Assembly (NCBI GenBank): GCA_026706845.1
Contig: JAPOXY010000114.1
Span: 1-37,468, forward strand
Source: Gemmatimonadota bacterium
GTDB lineage: Bacteria; Latescibacterota; UBA2968
Length of the DNA stretch: 37,468 nt
Direction: 5' to 3'
The notes under the pieces are model-generated. The model saw nothing but the letters and a program-made list of their open reading frames with translations. It was not told the DNA's origin and did not search any database. This document shows, one piece after another, positions 18,721 to 27,053 of the stretch; position 1 is the stretch's first letter, and each line of letters starts with the position of its first letter. The position numbers and the translations under genes are program-made.

Positions 18721-19890
18721 CTATCCAGCCTGATAAACAACCTGCCCGCGCACCACCGTTGCCACCACGTCCAATTTCTCCTGTCCCTCTTCCCAGCGGA
18801 ACAAAGATAGACTCGCCTCTTTACCAACTTCCACAGACCCCACGCGGTCATCTATCCCCAACAACCGTGCCGGATTGTTCGATGTCATTTCAATAGCATC
18901 GGACAGCGAAGCGTCTGTAAACCGCACGGCATTGGGAATACCACTGTCCAGAAACAAACCCGCACCCGCCAGATAAGGCGTTCCCGCCAGAGAAATTTTG
19001 CCATTGGCGTGCAACTCGCTCTGTCCCAACCCGCTCTCGCTGCCGTAAATACCCGGCGGCAGGCCAGCGATAGATGCCACATCGCTCACCAGACACAGGC
19101 GTTCTTTGCCTTTTGCGCGATAAAAACTCTTCAACACCGCAGGCGGCAGATGAAACCCATCTGGAATAATCCCTGCCCACAACGCATCTGCCGCGAGTTG
19201 TTCCCATATATAATTGGGATGGCGCGGCAACTCGGCATGCGCGCCATTGCCCAGATGGGTTGACATTTGGGCACCGGCGGCAACCGCCTCCTGGATGCGC
19301 TCGGGACTCGCGCCCGAATGACCAATTGAAACAATAACACCCGTTGCAGCCACCTTCTCAATAAATTCCAATGCGCCGTCTCGCTCGGGCGCAAGCGTAA
19401 AAATCGCAATGCGCCCACCAGCCGCTTCCTGATACCGCTGAAATTCATCCCAATCTGGATCGCGCACATGCGCCAGGGGATGCGCCCCGCGGGGACCATC
19501 TTCAGACGCGATATAAGGACCCTCAACGTGAAATCCGACAAAAGACGCGCGCGCGACTTCTGATTCCTCACACGCCTTTGCCAACAGCGCCAGACCGTGA
19601 ACCGCATCTTCTTCAGATGAAGTCGTCACCGTGGGACACCACAAACCCGTACCCGTCCTGTGCATCCACGCCGCCGTCTCCACAATTTTCTCCACCGTCA
19701 AATCTTTAGCTTTATAGTTGATCCCACCCACACCATTGACCTGCACATCAAAAATCGCTGGCGCGATCCACACATCGTCTCCACCAATCGCATCTCCCGC
19801 GCCCTCGCGGTGAATAGCCGCGATCTGCCCGCCATCTGTTTGCACGGTTACGACCTGCGACGTATCAACCAATTTGCCTCTAAAATTCAT
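18721..19890 (-). CDS. nagA: N-acetylglucosamine-6-phosphate deacetylase-like amidohydrolase
   Basis: This 389-residue protein has GGAG eight bases before the ATG and leads the six-gene operon. NagA marks are FDVQVNGVGG (48-56), Glu123 in HVEGPYI, His191 in GHSGA, His212 in THLGNG, PDGFHL (His247) and Asp270 in LVSD, the catalytic base. Most NagA proteins read THLFNAM where this one reads THLGNGA, so the substrate pocket may differ. NagA removes acetate from GlcNAc-6-phosphate before deamination by NagB, but no nagB or sugar kinase is nearby. It could act on another N-acetyl-amino-sugar derivative. Confidence 0.78.
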   Translation of the reverse strand: MNFRGKLVDTSQVVTVQTDGGQIAAIHREGAGDAIGGDDVWIAPAIFDVQVNGVGGINYKAKDLTVEKIVETAAWMHRTGTGLWCPTVTTSSEEDAVHGLALLAKACEESEVARASFVGFHVEGPYIASEDGPRGAHPLAHVRDPDWDEFQRYQEAAGGRIAIFTLAPERDGALEFIEKVAATGVIVSIGHSGASPERIQEAVAAGAQMSTHLGNGAHAELPRHPNYIWEQLAADALWAGIIPDGFHLPPAVLKSFYRAKGKERLCLVSDVASIAGLPPGIYGSESGLGQSELHANGKISLAGTPYLAGAGLFLDSGIPNAVRFTDASLSDAIEMTSNNPARLLGIDDRVGSVEVGKEASLSLFRWEEGQEKLDVVATVVRGQVVYQAG

Positions 19891-20028
19891 AGTCTTATCT
19901 CCTTTCTGAGCGCTAAACTACGCGATTTTCTGTACTTAATCAATAATGAATCCATCTGCCCACAATTCATTTGTCCATCACTCCATGTCCCCTTATCTTG
20001 CATGCACATCCAAAAATAAATAACTAAT

Positions 20029-21399
20029 ATGACCCGATCTCAAACCATTGGCCTCATCCTCGGTCCTGCGCTGGCACTATTTATTTTTATCTTCCCCAGT
20101 GACCTCGGCATATCTGCCCGCCTGGCGCTCGCACTCACCGCGCTCACCGTTATTTTCTGGACCTTTGAACCCATCCCCATATCCTACACCGCCATCTTCA
20201 TCCTCACAATCTTCCCGCTTCTCGAAATCCTTTCTTTTAAAACCACATTTCAGGGCTTTTCCGGTAAAGCCGTCTGGCTCGTCTTTGCCGGAATGGCATT
20301 GAGCCTCGGCATTACCGAAACCCCCCTGGGAGCGCGAATGGCCCAAAGCGTGCTCGGTCGCCTGAGTGGGTATCGGCAACTCGTCTTTGGCCTGCACATC
20401 CTGGGGCTCATAATGGCACTGTTGATCCCCTCTGGCGTCGTGCGCGTCCTCATCTTGATGCCAATGGTCGTCTCTCTGCTCAAAACTCTCGGCGAAGCCC
20501 CCAACTCAAAAGTCAGTGCGGGTCTCGTCCTCTCACTAACCTGCGCCACGTATTACAGCGGCACGGGCATCCTGACAGCTGGCGTGCCCAATCTGGTCAT
20601 TCTCGGCGTTCTGGAATCGCGCAATATCACAGTCTATTGGAGCGAATGGGCCTATTATCTCTTTCCCATCATCGGCCTCCTGCGCGTCGGCCTGCTCTAC
20701 GGCCTTATCCGTTTGCTATTTCGCCCCTCGCGAGAACCCGATCTCTCGGGCCATTCCGCCATCGCCGATGTTCCCGCCCACATGACCAGTCCCGAAAAAA
20801 AAATACTCGGCATTCTCATCGCAGGTGTTCTCCTGTGGACGACCGATATTATACACGGCATTCACCCGGTCTATATCGGCCTGGGACTCGTCCTCCTCTG
20901 CTATTTGCCCGGCTGGGGTCCCTTGCCCTTTGACACCATCAAAAAAATCAATTTTCCCCTTCTCATATTCATCTCCGCAGTTTTTGCCATTGGTCACGCC
21001 CTCGAACAATCTGGCCTCAACCGCGCCCTCGCGTCCGTATTCATACACCATCTCCAAACAGTCGAAACCCCCACTGCCCAACTCGCCATCATAGCGTATC
21101 TGGCCGTGCCATTTGATTTTTTAATGGACACCGCCGCGGTTGGCGGTGTGCTCGCCCCTTTCCTGCTCGACCTCGGGCCTCAACTCGGCCTGTCGCCCCT
21201 ACCCATCGCCCTCAGTCTGGCAATTGGCACGGGCGTGGTTTTCATCCCCTATCAGGGCGCGCCATTTATTGTCGCGTACAGCTTTCGCTATGCTCGAATG
21301 GGACAATTCGTACTCGTGATGTCGCTGATATCTCTGATAACGCTCATCGCGCTGCTTCCACTGACCCTGTTATACTGGCGTATAATTGGATTTATCTGA
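20029..21399 (+). CDS. SLC13/DASS-type anion:sodium symporter-like transporter
   Basis: This 456-residue integral membrane protein has about 11-12 hydrophobic segments over its whole length. Features of the divalent anion symporter family include FWTFEPIPISYTAI early on (the family often reads WWxTEAIP here), a first hairpin with GFSGKAVWLVFAGM, and a late repeat with TAAVGGVLAP and GTGVVFIPYQ. Members carry dicarboxylates, citrate or sulfate. It is divergent from the nagA-led operon with 138 bases between, so a shared control region is possible and it may bring in the operon's substrate or a product. I see no strong ribosome-binding site before the ATG. Confidence 0.78.
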   Translation: MTRSQTIGLILGPALALFIFIFPSDLGISARLALALTALTVIFWTFEPIPISYTAIFILTIFPLLEILSFKTTFQGFSGKAVWLVFAGMALSLGITETPLGARMAQSVLGRLSGYRQLVFGLHILGLIMALLIPSGVVRVLILMPMVVSLLKTLGEAPNSKVSAGLVLSLTCATYYSGTGILTAGVPNLVILGVLESRNITVYWSEWAYYLFPIIGLLRVGLLYGLIRLLFRPSREPDLSGHSAIADVPAHMTSPEKKILGILIAGVLLWTTDIIHGIHPVYIGLGLVLLCYLPGWGPLPFDTIKKINFPLLIFISAVFAIGHALEQSGLNRALASVFIHHLQTVETPTAQLAIIAYLAVPFDFLMDTAAVGGVLAPFLLDLGPQLGLSPLPIALSLAIGTGVVFIPYQGAPFIVAYSFRYARMGQFVLVMSLISLITLIALLPLTLLYWRIIGFI

Positions 21400-21426
21400 C
21401 CCATCACAGTACAAACCCTTCTGTGC

Positions 21427-21455
21427 TTGACAAATACGCACACACACACTTTAAT
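21427..21455 (+). promoter_or_regulatory. Sigma70-like promoter with a CA-repeat spacer
   Basis: TTGACA (21427-21432) is followed at exactly 17 bases by TTTAAT (21450-21455), a near-consensus pair. Positions 21439-21449 of the spacer are an uninterrupted CA dinucleotide run of 11 bases. Transcription would begin near 21462, about 37 bases before the IorA-like ATG, which has its own AGGAG. Confidence 0.6.
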
Positions 21456-21498
21456 ATTTCCAGTGCTATCACCCGATTTTTCATTCAGGAGTACAAAA

Positions 21499-23109
21499 AT
21501 GACCCAAACCATTGACGGAGAACGCGCCCTTGCCTGGGGTGCGGTAGAAGCAGGTGTCGGCGTTGTAACCGGGTATCCCGGTTCACCCGGCACAAACACA
21601 TTTAACGCCATGGCCGAAATGGCCAAAGACCACGGACACCATGCCGAATGGTGTATCAATGAACGCATTGCCCTCGATATGGCTGCTGGCGCATCACAGG
21701 GCGGCAAGCGCGCGCTCGTATGTCTCAAAAGCGTGGGCATGAACGTCGCGCTCGATACCCTGATGGTGCTCAACATGACCGGAGTACACGCCGGACTCGT
21801 CATTGTCATGGGCGATGATCCCGGTGCCTGGGGATCGCAAAACGAGCAAGATACGCGCACCCTTGGTCCCCTGGCCGAACTTCCAATGCTCGAACCCGCC
21901 ACGCCTGCGGAAGGCCGCGACATGATAAAATGGGCTTTTGAATACTCAGAAAGCCTGCAATCCATCGTGATATTGCGCCTGACCAGAAGTTACAGCGTCA
22001 GCACGCAGGCTCTTTCCGACTTTCGGCCCGCAGCGCAACACGCCACCCGCGAACCCGACCGCGAGCCAATGAGCTGGATATCCGCACTTCGCACAACCGT
22101 GGGCAACCACACAGAATTACACGAAAAAATCGCGCGCGCCACCGTACAATTTAGCGACCTGCCCTTCAATAGCATAGATGGCAATGGACAAAAAGGCATC
22201 ATTGCCTGTGGCATGGTACATACCAAACTCCTCGACGCGCTCGACGGAGTCGACACATCTGACATCTCCATCCTCAAACTCAGTGCCCTGTACCCCCTCC
22301 CACAAAAACTCATCGCGGACTTTCTCGCAAAATGTAGCGAAGTACTCGTCGTTGAAGAAGTCGATCCATACATCGAAGACGCCATCAAAGCCATTGGTTA
22401 CGACGCCGGTTTTACCCCGCCAATCCTGGGTAAACGCACGGGACATCTCATCAGCGTGGGCGAACTCTTCCGCTGGCAAATACAAAACGCACTCGACAAC
22501 TATCTCCCGGGTTTCTCGCCAACCACACGCTATACGGAAGAAAATTGGGAAAGCGAAAAACCCTTTCGCAAAAACCACTGCGCTGGCTGCCCCTTCACAG
22601 AAATCCTTACTGCACTGCGCGAAGAAGCCAATGCCCTCGGCCAAAATCCCTTTATATCTGCCGATCCGGGATGCGTGGTAATGGCCGCTCCCATGCTCGA
22701 CACCAAACTTTCGATGGGATCCGCCATTGGCGTGGCCTGTGGCCTGAGCAAAACGGACATTGCCGAACGCACCATTGCGATATGTGGCGACTCCGCCTTT
22801 TATCACGGCGGCATCAATGCCCTCGTCCATGCGCGCGCCACAGGTGCGACACCCATTGTTATGGTACTCGACAATGGCGGCTCGCTCACCACTGGCGGAC
22901 AAACCACTCCCGATCAGGGCGTTCAAATAAACGGCGAAGCCGGACCGCAGGTCACCATGCGCGACCTCGCCCTTGCCTGTGGTGCGTCGCGAGTCCGCGA
23001 AGTACAGGAACAAGACACCGACGAGCAGATGCGCAGCGTCTTCAGAGACGCCCTTCGGGATCCCACCCTCAACCTCGTCATCGTGCGAAAGCCGTGCCGT
23101 GAAGTATAA
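21499..23109 (+). CDS. Indolepyruvate ferredoxin oxidoreductase alpha-like TPP enzyme lacking Fe-S domain
   Basis: The ATG at 21499 follows AGGAG and gives 536 residues. The N-terminal half is the pyrimidine domain of 2-oxoacid:ferredoxin oxidoreductases (TGYPGSPGTNTFNAM, then NERIALDMAAGAS). The C-terminal half holds HCAGCPF and the TPP-binding run GDSAFYHGG (Gly430-Asp431-Ser432) ending at Asp458-Asn459. This is IorA layout. However, typical IorA proteins carry a C-terminal ferredoxin-like domain with two 4Fe-4S clusters, and this protein stops before it. No beta (IorB) gene adjoins. It may use a partner elsewhere, or be a relative with another aryl- or oxoacid reaction. Confidence 0.78.
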   Translation: MTQTIDGERALAWGAVEAGVGVVTGYPGSPGTNTFNAMAEMAKDHGHHAEWCINERIALDMAAGASQGGKRALVCLKSVGMNVALDTLMVLNMTGVHAGLVIVMGDDPGAWGSQNEQDTRTLGPLAELPMLEPATPAEGRDMIKWAFEYSESLQSIVILRLTRSYSVSTQALSDFRPAAQHATREPDREPMSWISALRTTVGNHTELHEKIARATVQFSDLPFNSIDGNGQKGIIACGMVHTKLLDALDGVDTSDISILKLSALYPLPQKLIADFLAKCSEVLVVEEVDPYIEDAIKAIGYDAGFTPPILGKRTGHLISVGELFRWQIQNALDNYLPGFSPTTRYTEENWESEKPFRKNHCAGCPFTEILTALREEANALGQNPFISADPGCVVMAAPMLDTKLSMGSAIGVACGLSKTDIAERTIAICGDSAFYHGGINALVHARATGATPIVMVLDNGGSLTTGGQTTPDQGVQINGEAGPQVTMRDLALACGASRVREVQEQDTDEQMRSVFRDALRDPTLNLVIVRKPCREV

Positions 23110-23173
23110 GTGTATTTATCAAAGTAGTTAAACTGGAGATGGAGTACAAGGAGAAAATCCTTAGCAGAAAAAA

Positions 23174-23836
23174 ATGAAAACGGAAAACTACCTTCGCAAA
23201 AGACAAACCAGTACTATTCACAAATTTGGACTTTATAGAAGATCCGAGATGATGGTTCAGCAGATTAAATCTCTCGATGTTGCAAAACAAGCTATAATTG
23301 TTGACATTGGGACGGCAGATGGCCAGGTGCTGAGAACCATATTAGATCACAGTGTTATTCAAATGGGAATAGGTATTGACACGAGATATGATCACCTGAA
23401 AATTGCTAAAGAGAGGATTCTAAACCTGATTCAGGCTACGGGTGAAATCTTACCCCTGCTTTCAAATAGCGTTGAGATTATTTTTTCTACAGCAGTGATC
23501 AAACATCTGCCAAATCTACAGTGCCATATTGATGAATGCAGACGAGTGCTCAAACCTCATGGCAAACTAATAACAATTGATCCAACTCCGTTAGGAATTA
23601 AACTGGGTTTACTATTTGGTCATTTCTCGGAATCAATCATATATCAGACCTTGAGTCTAAAAGAAATGCAGGCACTTTTAGTTAGCTCTGGTTTTCGAAT
23701 TATTGAAGAGAAACGTTTTATGTTATTTCCTTTTCCAATTATGGGTTATCAGTTTTTTGAAAAACTCTTACAGGCAGCGCATTTGGATTTCCTTTTTTTA
23801 AATCAATTGGTGTGTGCTGAATGTGTAGATAACTGA
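23174..23836 (+). CDS. Class I SAM-dependent methyltransferase
   Basis: This 220-residue protein has the core of a type-11 methyltransferase: VDIGTADGQVLR is the SAM-binding motif I, GIGIDTRYDHLKIAK motif II, SNSVEIIFSTAVIKHLPNL the post-motif region, and CRRVLKPHGKLI the beta5 region. The first 35 residues are basic and the C-terminus is hydrophobic. The acceptor substrate is unknown. Its DNA is clearly more AT-rich than its neighbours (hand counts of two 60-base lines gave 26 and 22 G+C), so recent acquisition is likely. AAGGAG stands 19 bases before the chosen ATG, farther than usual. Confidence 0.78.
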   Translation: MKTENYLRKRQTSTIHKFGLYRRSEMMVQQIKSLDVAKQAIIVDIGTADGQVLRTILDHSVIQMGIGIDTRYDHLKIAKERILNLIQATGEILPLLSNSVEIIFSTAVIKHLPNLQCHIDECRRVLKPHGKLITIDPTPLGIKLGLLFGHFSESIIYQTLSLKEMQALLVSSGFRIIEEKRFMLFPFPIMGYQFFEKLLQAAHLDFLFLNQLVCAECVDN

Positions 23837-23887
23837 AAAGTGAGCTTGAGGTCTTAATCAAATGTTGTGGATTTTGCACCACACAGT

Positions 23888-23926
23888 AAATGCCCCTGTT
23901 TCTACCAATGAAACAGGGGCATTTTG
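23888..23926. terminator. Bidirectional rho-independent terminator
   Basis: A perfect 15-bp stem (23888-23902 with 23910-23924) around a 7-base loop, followed by TTGTTTG on +. It divides the methyltransferase and amidohydrolase genes, which converge. Confidence 0.85.
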
Positions 23927-23950
23927 TTTGCACTATTTTGATGGTACAAT

Positions 23951-24748
23951 CTAAAGATTCAGAAGTTTAGCAGCCGTGCGGTATTTGATATCTTCGAGCG
24001 TCTCTTCACCGACGGGCAGGATCGCGAGTTTTACGAGAGCTGGACCAGCATAGGAGATGGGCAAATGCGTACCAAAAAGAATATGATTCGCACCGCCTTC
24101 CTCAATTAAATATCCCAGATCCTTCATCCCATTGGTACTTTTATGCAGACCATAGTGAATTTCAGCCAGCGAAAGATCGAAGTACCAGTTCAAATCGCGC
24201 AGGTCCTCCCGCACCCAGAGCGGCGACCGCGCGAGCGGACGGGCATTCGGTATAATAATCGCGGCATCGGGCACAGACACGATCAGATTGGCGAGTTGTG
24301 CCAGGTCAACACTCTGGCCCGGATCCATCCAGTGATGCTGGCGAATATCTTCGAGTCTATGCGGAATAAAAACCGGAAGATTGCACTGAGCGCATGCTTG
24401 AACAACGCTTCGGCTCTCAGCACCATCGGTCTGGTAATTGTGATATTGTGGAAAAAGGCGAATTCCCCTCATACCGAGATCAATACAGGACGTCAGGTCA
24501 TCTTCCCAATGCGGCGACAGAGGATTAATTGTACCCACTGGAATAAGGCGATCGCCATGCGGTTCAACATCGCGGGCAAGCCGCTCATTCGCCGATTGCG
24601 GATGCCTGTGAAATGCAGCTTCGATATAAGAGACAACGGCTTTGTCAATCCCCGATCGGTCGAGGCGCGTGATAAGCGCATCGGGTGTATTGTCTCGCAG
24701 AGAACGAAAAGGCCATGTGCCGAGCCAGGCATTTACATCTATGAGCAT
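23951..24748 (-). CDS. Amidohydrolase-2-like protein with lost metal ligands
   Basis: The start is the ATG at 24748; the frame stays open upstream, but only as a shadow of the preceding gene. The 265-residue protein has the overall strand/helix order of the PF04909 metal-dependent hydrolases and is similar to its upstream neighbour. The metal-binding HxH near the N-terminus is Asn6-Ala7-Trp8, the second histidine site reads PNAR (Asn168), and the FGTD aspartate is His218 (FGTHLP). Only His130 of the usual set remains. It is thus unlikely to be a normal metal hydrolase. It probably depends on, or partners with, the intact paralogue 16 bases upstream. Confidence 0.75.
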   Translation of the reverse strand: MLIDVNAWLGTWPFRSLRDNTPDALITRLDRSGIDKAVVSYIEAAFHRHPQSANERLARDVEPHGDRLIPVGTINPLSPHWEDDLTSCIDLGMRGIRLFPQYHNYQTDGAESRSVVQACAQCNLPVFIPHRLEDIRQHHWMDPGQSVDLAQLANLIVSVPDAAIIIPNARPLARSPLWVREDLRDLNWYFDLSLAEIHYGLHKSTNGMKDLGYLIEEGGANHILFGTHLPISYAGPALVKLAILPVGEETLEDIKYRTAAKLLNL

Positions 24749-24764
24749 TTGATGTTTTCTTCCT

Positions 24765-25586
24765 TTAATTGGTACGAGGTTCTGTAGGCGTAGCCCCTTG
24801 TTGCGCGAGAATGCGCTCGGCATTGGTCCAAAAAATGTGTTCGCGTTCATCTTCGGTGAGATCTGCATCGAGAACTTTGCCCACCGAGCCAGCCATCGTG
24901 CCATCGGTGCCAAAAAGCACGCGCTCAACACCGAGTTCTGAAACCGCGTATTCGACCTGTCCATCGTCCAGGTTGCTACCCGACACATCGACATAAACAT
25001 TGGGAGACGCCTGGCGCATTTCGCGCACCGTGTGTTCCCAATCACCTCCGCCCCCGATATGGGCGTGAATGAGAATCGCATCGGGATATTTTTCACTGGC
25101 TTCGCTAAAATGAATACCGTGTGAAATGAGCGGCTGGCTTGCGCGGTGTTCGGGAACGGGATATCCCGCGTGCTGAAGAATGGGTACGCGACGTTCGCTC
25201 GCCAATTCGAGAATGGGGTGTAAAACCGGATCGTCGATGCGGTACTGATTGTAGAGCTTAATGCCAATCATGCCCGCATCGAGACAGCGCTCGGCTTCGT
25301 CTATGGCATCTTGAAAATGACCGGGAATGACAAAACACCAGCCGCGAATGCGTTTGGGATGGCGCGCCATCGCGCTCAAAATAGTATCGTTGTGAGGAGG
25401 CACATCCTCAACAGGTGCCAGAATGCCCTGCTGGATAACGGAGGAACACCAGTATTCGGTAATGCCGAGCATATCGCCCGAAGCGACGAGATGATCAGCG
25501 GACTGCTCCCACCCATCCATAAGCCAGACATGGCAGTGCATATCAATTTTGGGACGGCAAATGCCAGATTCGATATCTAAGGTCAT
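24765..25586 (-). CDS. Amidohydrolase-2 family metal-dependent hydrolase
   Basis: This 273-residue TIM-barrel hydrolase has the full set of family ligands: His17-x-His19 in DMHCHVW, Lys110 in GIKLYNQ, His139 in QHAGYP, His174/His176 in ILIHAHIGG and Asp228 in FGTDGT. PF04909 members act as hydrolases or decarboxylases on lactones and aromatic or dicarboxylic acids. There is no signal peptide. No clear ribosome-binding site precedes the ATG at 25586. The tnpB element lies directly upstream and could have separated the gene from an older promoter. It is paired with the degenerate paralogue downstream. Confidence 0.83.
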   Translation of the reverse strand: MTLDIESGICRPKIDMHCHVWLMDGWEQSADHLVASGDMLGITEYWCSSVIQQGILAPVEDVPPHNDTILSAMARHPKRIRGWCFVIPGHFQDAIDEAERCLDAGMIGIKLYNQYRIDDPVLHPILELASERRVPILQHAGYPVPEHRASQPLISHGIHFSEASEKYPDAILIHAHIGGGGDWEHTVREMRQASPNVYVDVSGSNLDDGQVEYAVSELGVERVLFGTDGTMAGSVGKVLDADLTEDEREHIFWTNAERILAQQGATPTEPRTN

Positions 25587-25670
25587 GATTAGCTTTACCA
25601 GTTATTGTAGATTTGCGATGGACAATTTACTCAGTTCTGGATGATTGGTCAAGACAACAAACAACGCTAT

Positions 25671-25900
25671 TTGACGTACTCCCAAAGCTGAAGCATTGGG
25701 ATTCTCTTTGCTTCAGCATGGATTGTGGTATCAACGGCAGTAGCCAGCTATCCAAGCCTGATCTTACGCTGCCTTCGCCAGAGGTGGACGCCCCCACCTG
25801 TGAATGTTTATTGCCGCGTTGAGGTCTCTATCTATTTCAAGACCACATTCGCAACAATGAAATGTTCTTTCTCGCAATTCAAGATTTTCTTTGACAGTGC
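25671..25900 (-). ncRNA. Predicted omega RNA scaffold of TnpB (approximate 5' end)
   Basis: TnpB nucleases use an RNA made from the 3' end of tnpB and the right end of the element, with the guide taken from the flanking DNA. By analogy, this RNA should end at the right-end hairpin and its guide would be the - strand bases from 25670 to about 25651. The placement is inferred from family knowledge and the hairpins. The 5' limit is a guess. Confidence 0.35.
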
Positions 25901-26870
25901 CACATGCGGAGCAAGTCTTAGACGTGGGTAGCCACTGGTCAATTTGCCGAACTGTTTTGCCTGTCTTTTGTGCGACATGCTTGAGAATAGCCAAGAAGTC
26001 CGAGAATCCCAGGTCGTTAATCTTTCTGCCCCACAACTGTTGCATGGCTTTGATGTTCAGCGTTTCAAAGCACATTACATCATAGTCTTTGCACAGTTGA
26101 TGAGCAAGTTGCCAGTGATAGTCCCTGCGCTGATTCGCTACGCGCCGATGCACTCTGGCAAGGTTCACTCTTGCTCTATGACGGTTGTTGCTACTCTTCT
26201 GCTTACGTGACAGATTGCGGTTGGCTTTTTTGGCCTGTCTGGCGTTGCGAGAAAAGAACAAAGGCGATTGTGTTCGTGTGGCGTCTGAGGCCGTCAGGTA
26301 GGTTTTCAAGCCGAAGTCAAAGCCTGCGGTTTTACCGTTCTTGACAATGAATGACTTGATACCTTCAGCCTTTGCAACAACACATAGCCACAAGTCGCCT
26401 ACACGGTCACGCTTGATTGTGACCGTCTTGATACTTTCTACATCGAAGTTTCTGCTTTTGTGATAGCGAAATATACGCTTGCCGATACGCACTTTGTTAC
26501 GCTCAAGAAATTTATACCCTGCTTGCGTCAGGGTATAGGACTGATACCGAAAGCGTGACCTGAAAGTGGGCGGTCGCTTGTTGTCTCTGGCAAAGAATTT
26601 CTGATACCCAAAGTCTATGCGAAATACCACGTCTTGCAATGCCTGTGAGGGTAGCGCACACCAATGACCAAATCGCTTAGTTTTTTTCAGTTTTGTCAGA
26701 TGCCTCTTCAGTGCATACTTGTTCGGATACTTGCTGTATCGCTGATAGTATCGCTTAATCAAAGCAATGAAGTGGTTATACACGCCAGCAAAGGCGTCTA
26801 TCTCATCGTGCAGATACCGATTTCGGTCACACGCCGAATACAGCTTGAATTTGTAAGTTATATAGACCAC
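25764..26870 (-). CDS. tnpB: RNA-guided endonuclease TnpB of an IS605-group element
   Basis: This 368-residue protein is a full-length TnpB. RuvC residues are Asp185 in GFDFG, Glu269 in CFETL, and the aspartates of DRDLNAAIN (337-345). A zinc finger is formed by Cys310, Cys313, Cys329 and Cys332 (CSACG and CCECG). The N-terminal basic region with a YNHF-like helix is also typical. TnpB cuts DNA matching the guide of its omega RNA, which helps retain the element. No frameshift or stop interrupts it, so it may be active. It begins with a KFKLY motif usual in the family. Confidence 0.93.
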   Translation of the reverse strand: MVYITYKFKLYSACDRNRYLHDEIDAFAGVYNHFIALIKRYYQRYSKYPNKYALKRHLTKLKKTKRFGHWCALPSQALQDVVFRIDFGYQKFFARDNKRPPTFRSRFRYQSYTLTQAGYKFLERNKVRIGKRIFRYHKSRNFDVESIKTVTIKRDRVGDLWLCVVAKAEGIKSFIVKNGKTAGFDFGLKTYLTASDATRTQSPLFFSRNARQAKKANRNLSRKQKSSNNRHRARVNLARVHRRVANQRRDYHWQLAHQLCKDYDVMCFETLNIKAMQQLWGRKINDLGFSDFLAILKHVAQKTGKTVRQIDQWLPTSKTCSACGTVKENLELRERTFHCCECGLEIDRDLNAAINIHRWGRPPLAKAA

Positions 26871-26963
26871 TATACGCCCTTTTGATTTTCAACGTAGCGT
26901 TTAAGAATCCTAAGCGTCACCTCGCCAGTGGAATTATTGGAATAATCTGGTTGATCCACCGCC

Positions 26964-27053
26964 CATATCGCCTTGTGCGATATGCCCCATGCTAAAGCAC
27001 CGCCCCATAAATTCTACGCGCTTCGCCATGCGACCCAAGCCTAAAGACTTGGG
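26964..27053. repeat. Hairpin-rich left flank of the tnpB element
   Basis: Two hairpins are present: CATATCGC/GCGATATG (26964-26971 and 26977-26984, 5-base loop) and CCCAAG/CTTGGG (27034-27039 and 27048-27053). The second has the same layout and orientation as the hairpin at the right end (25681-25700), including a following GATT on +. It could be part of the left end or the right end of another, decayed element. Confidence 0.5.

Noticed and set aside
24749-25267. N-terminal extension of the second amidohydrolase on - (frame open to 25267)
   Set aside because: It lies within the other amidohydrolase in a different frame and has no family similarity. The internal ATG at 24748 fits the fold and has a ribosome-binding site.
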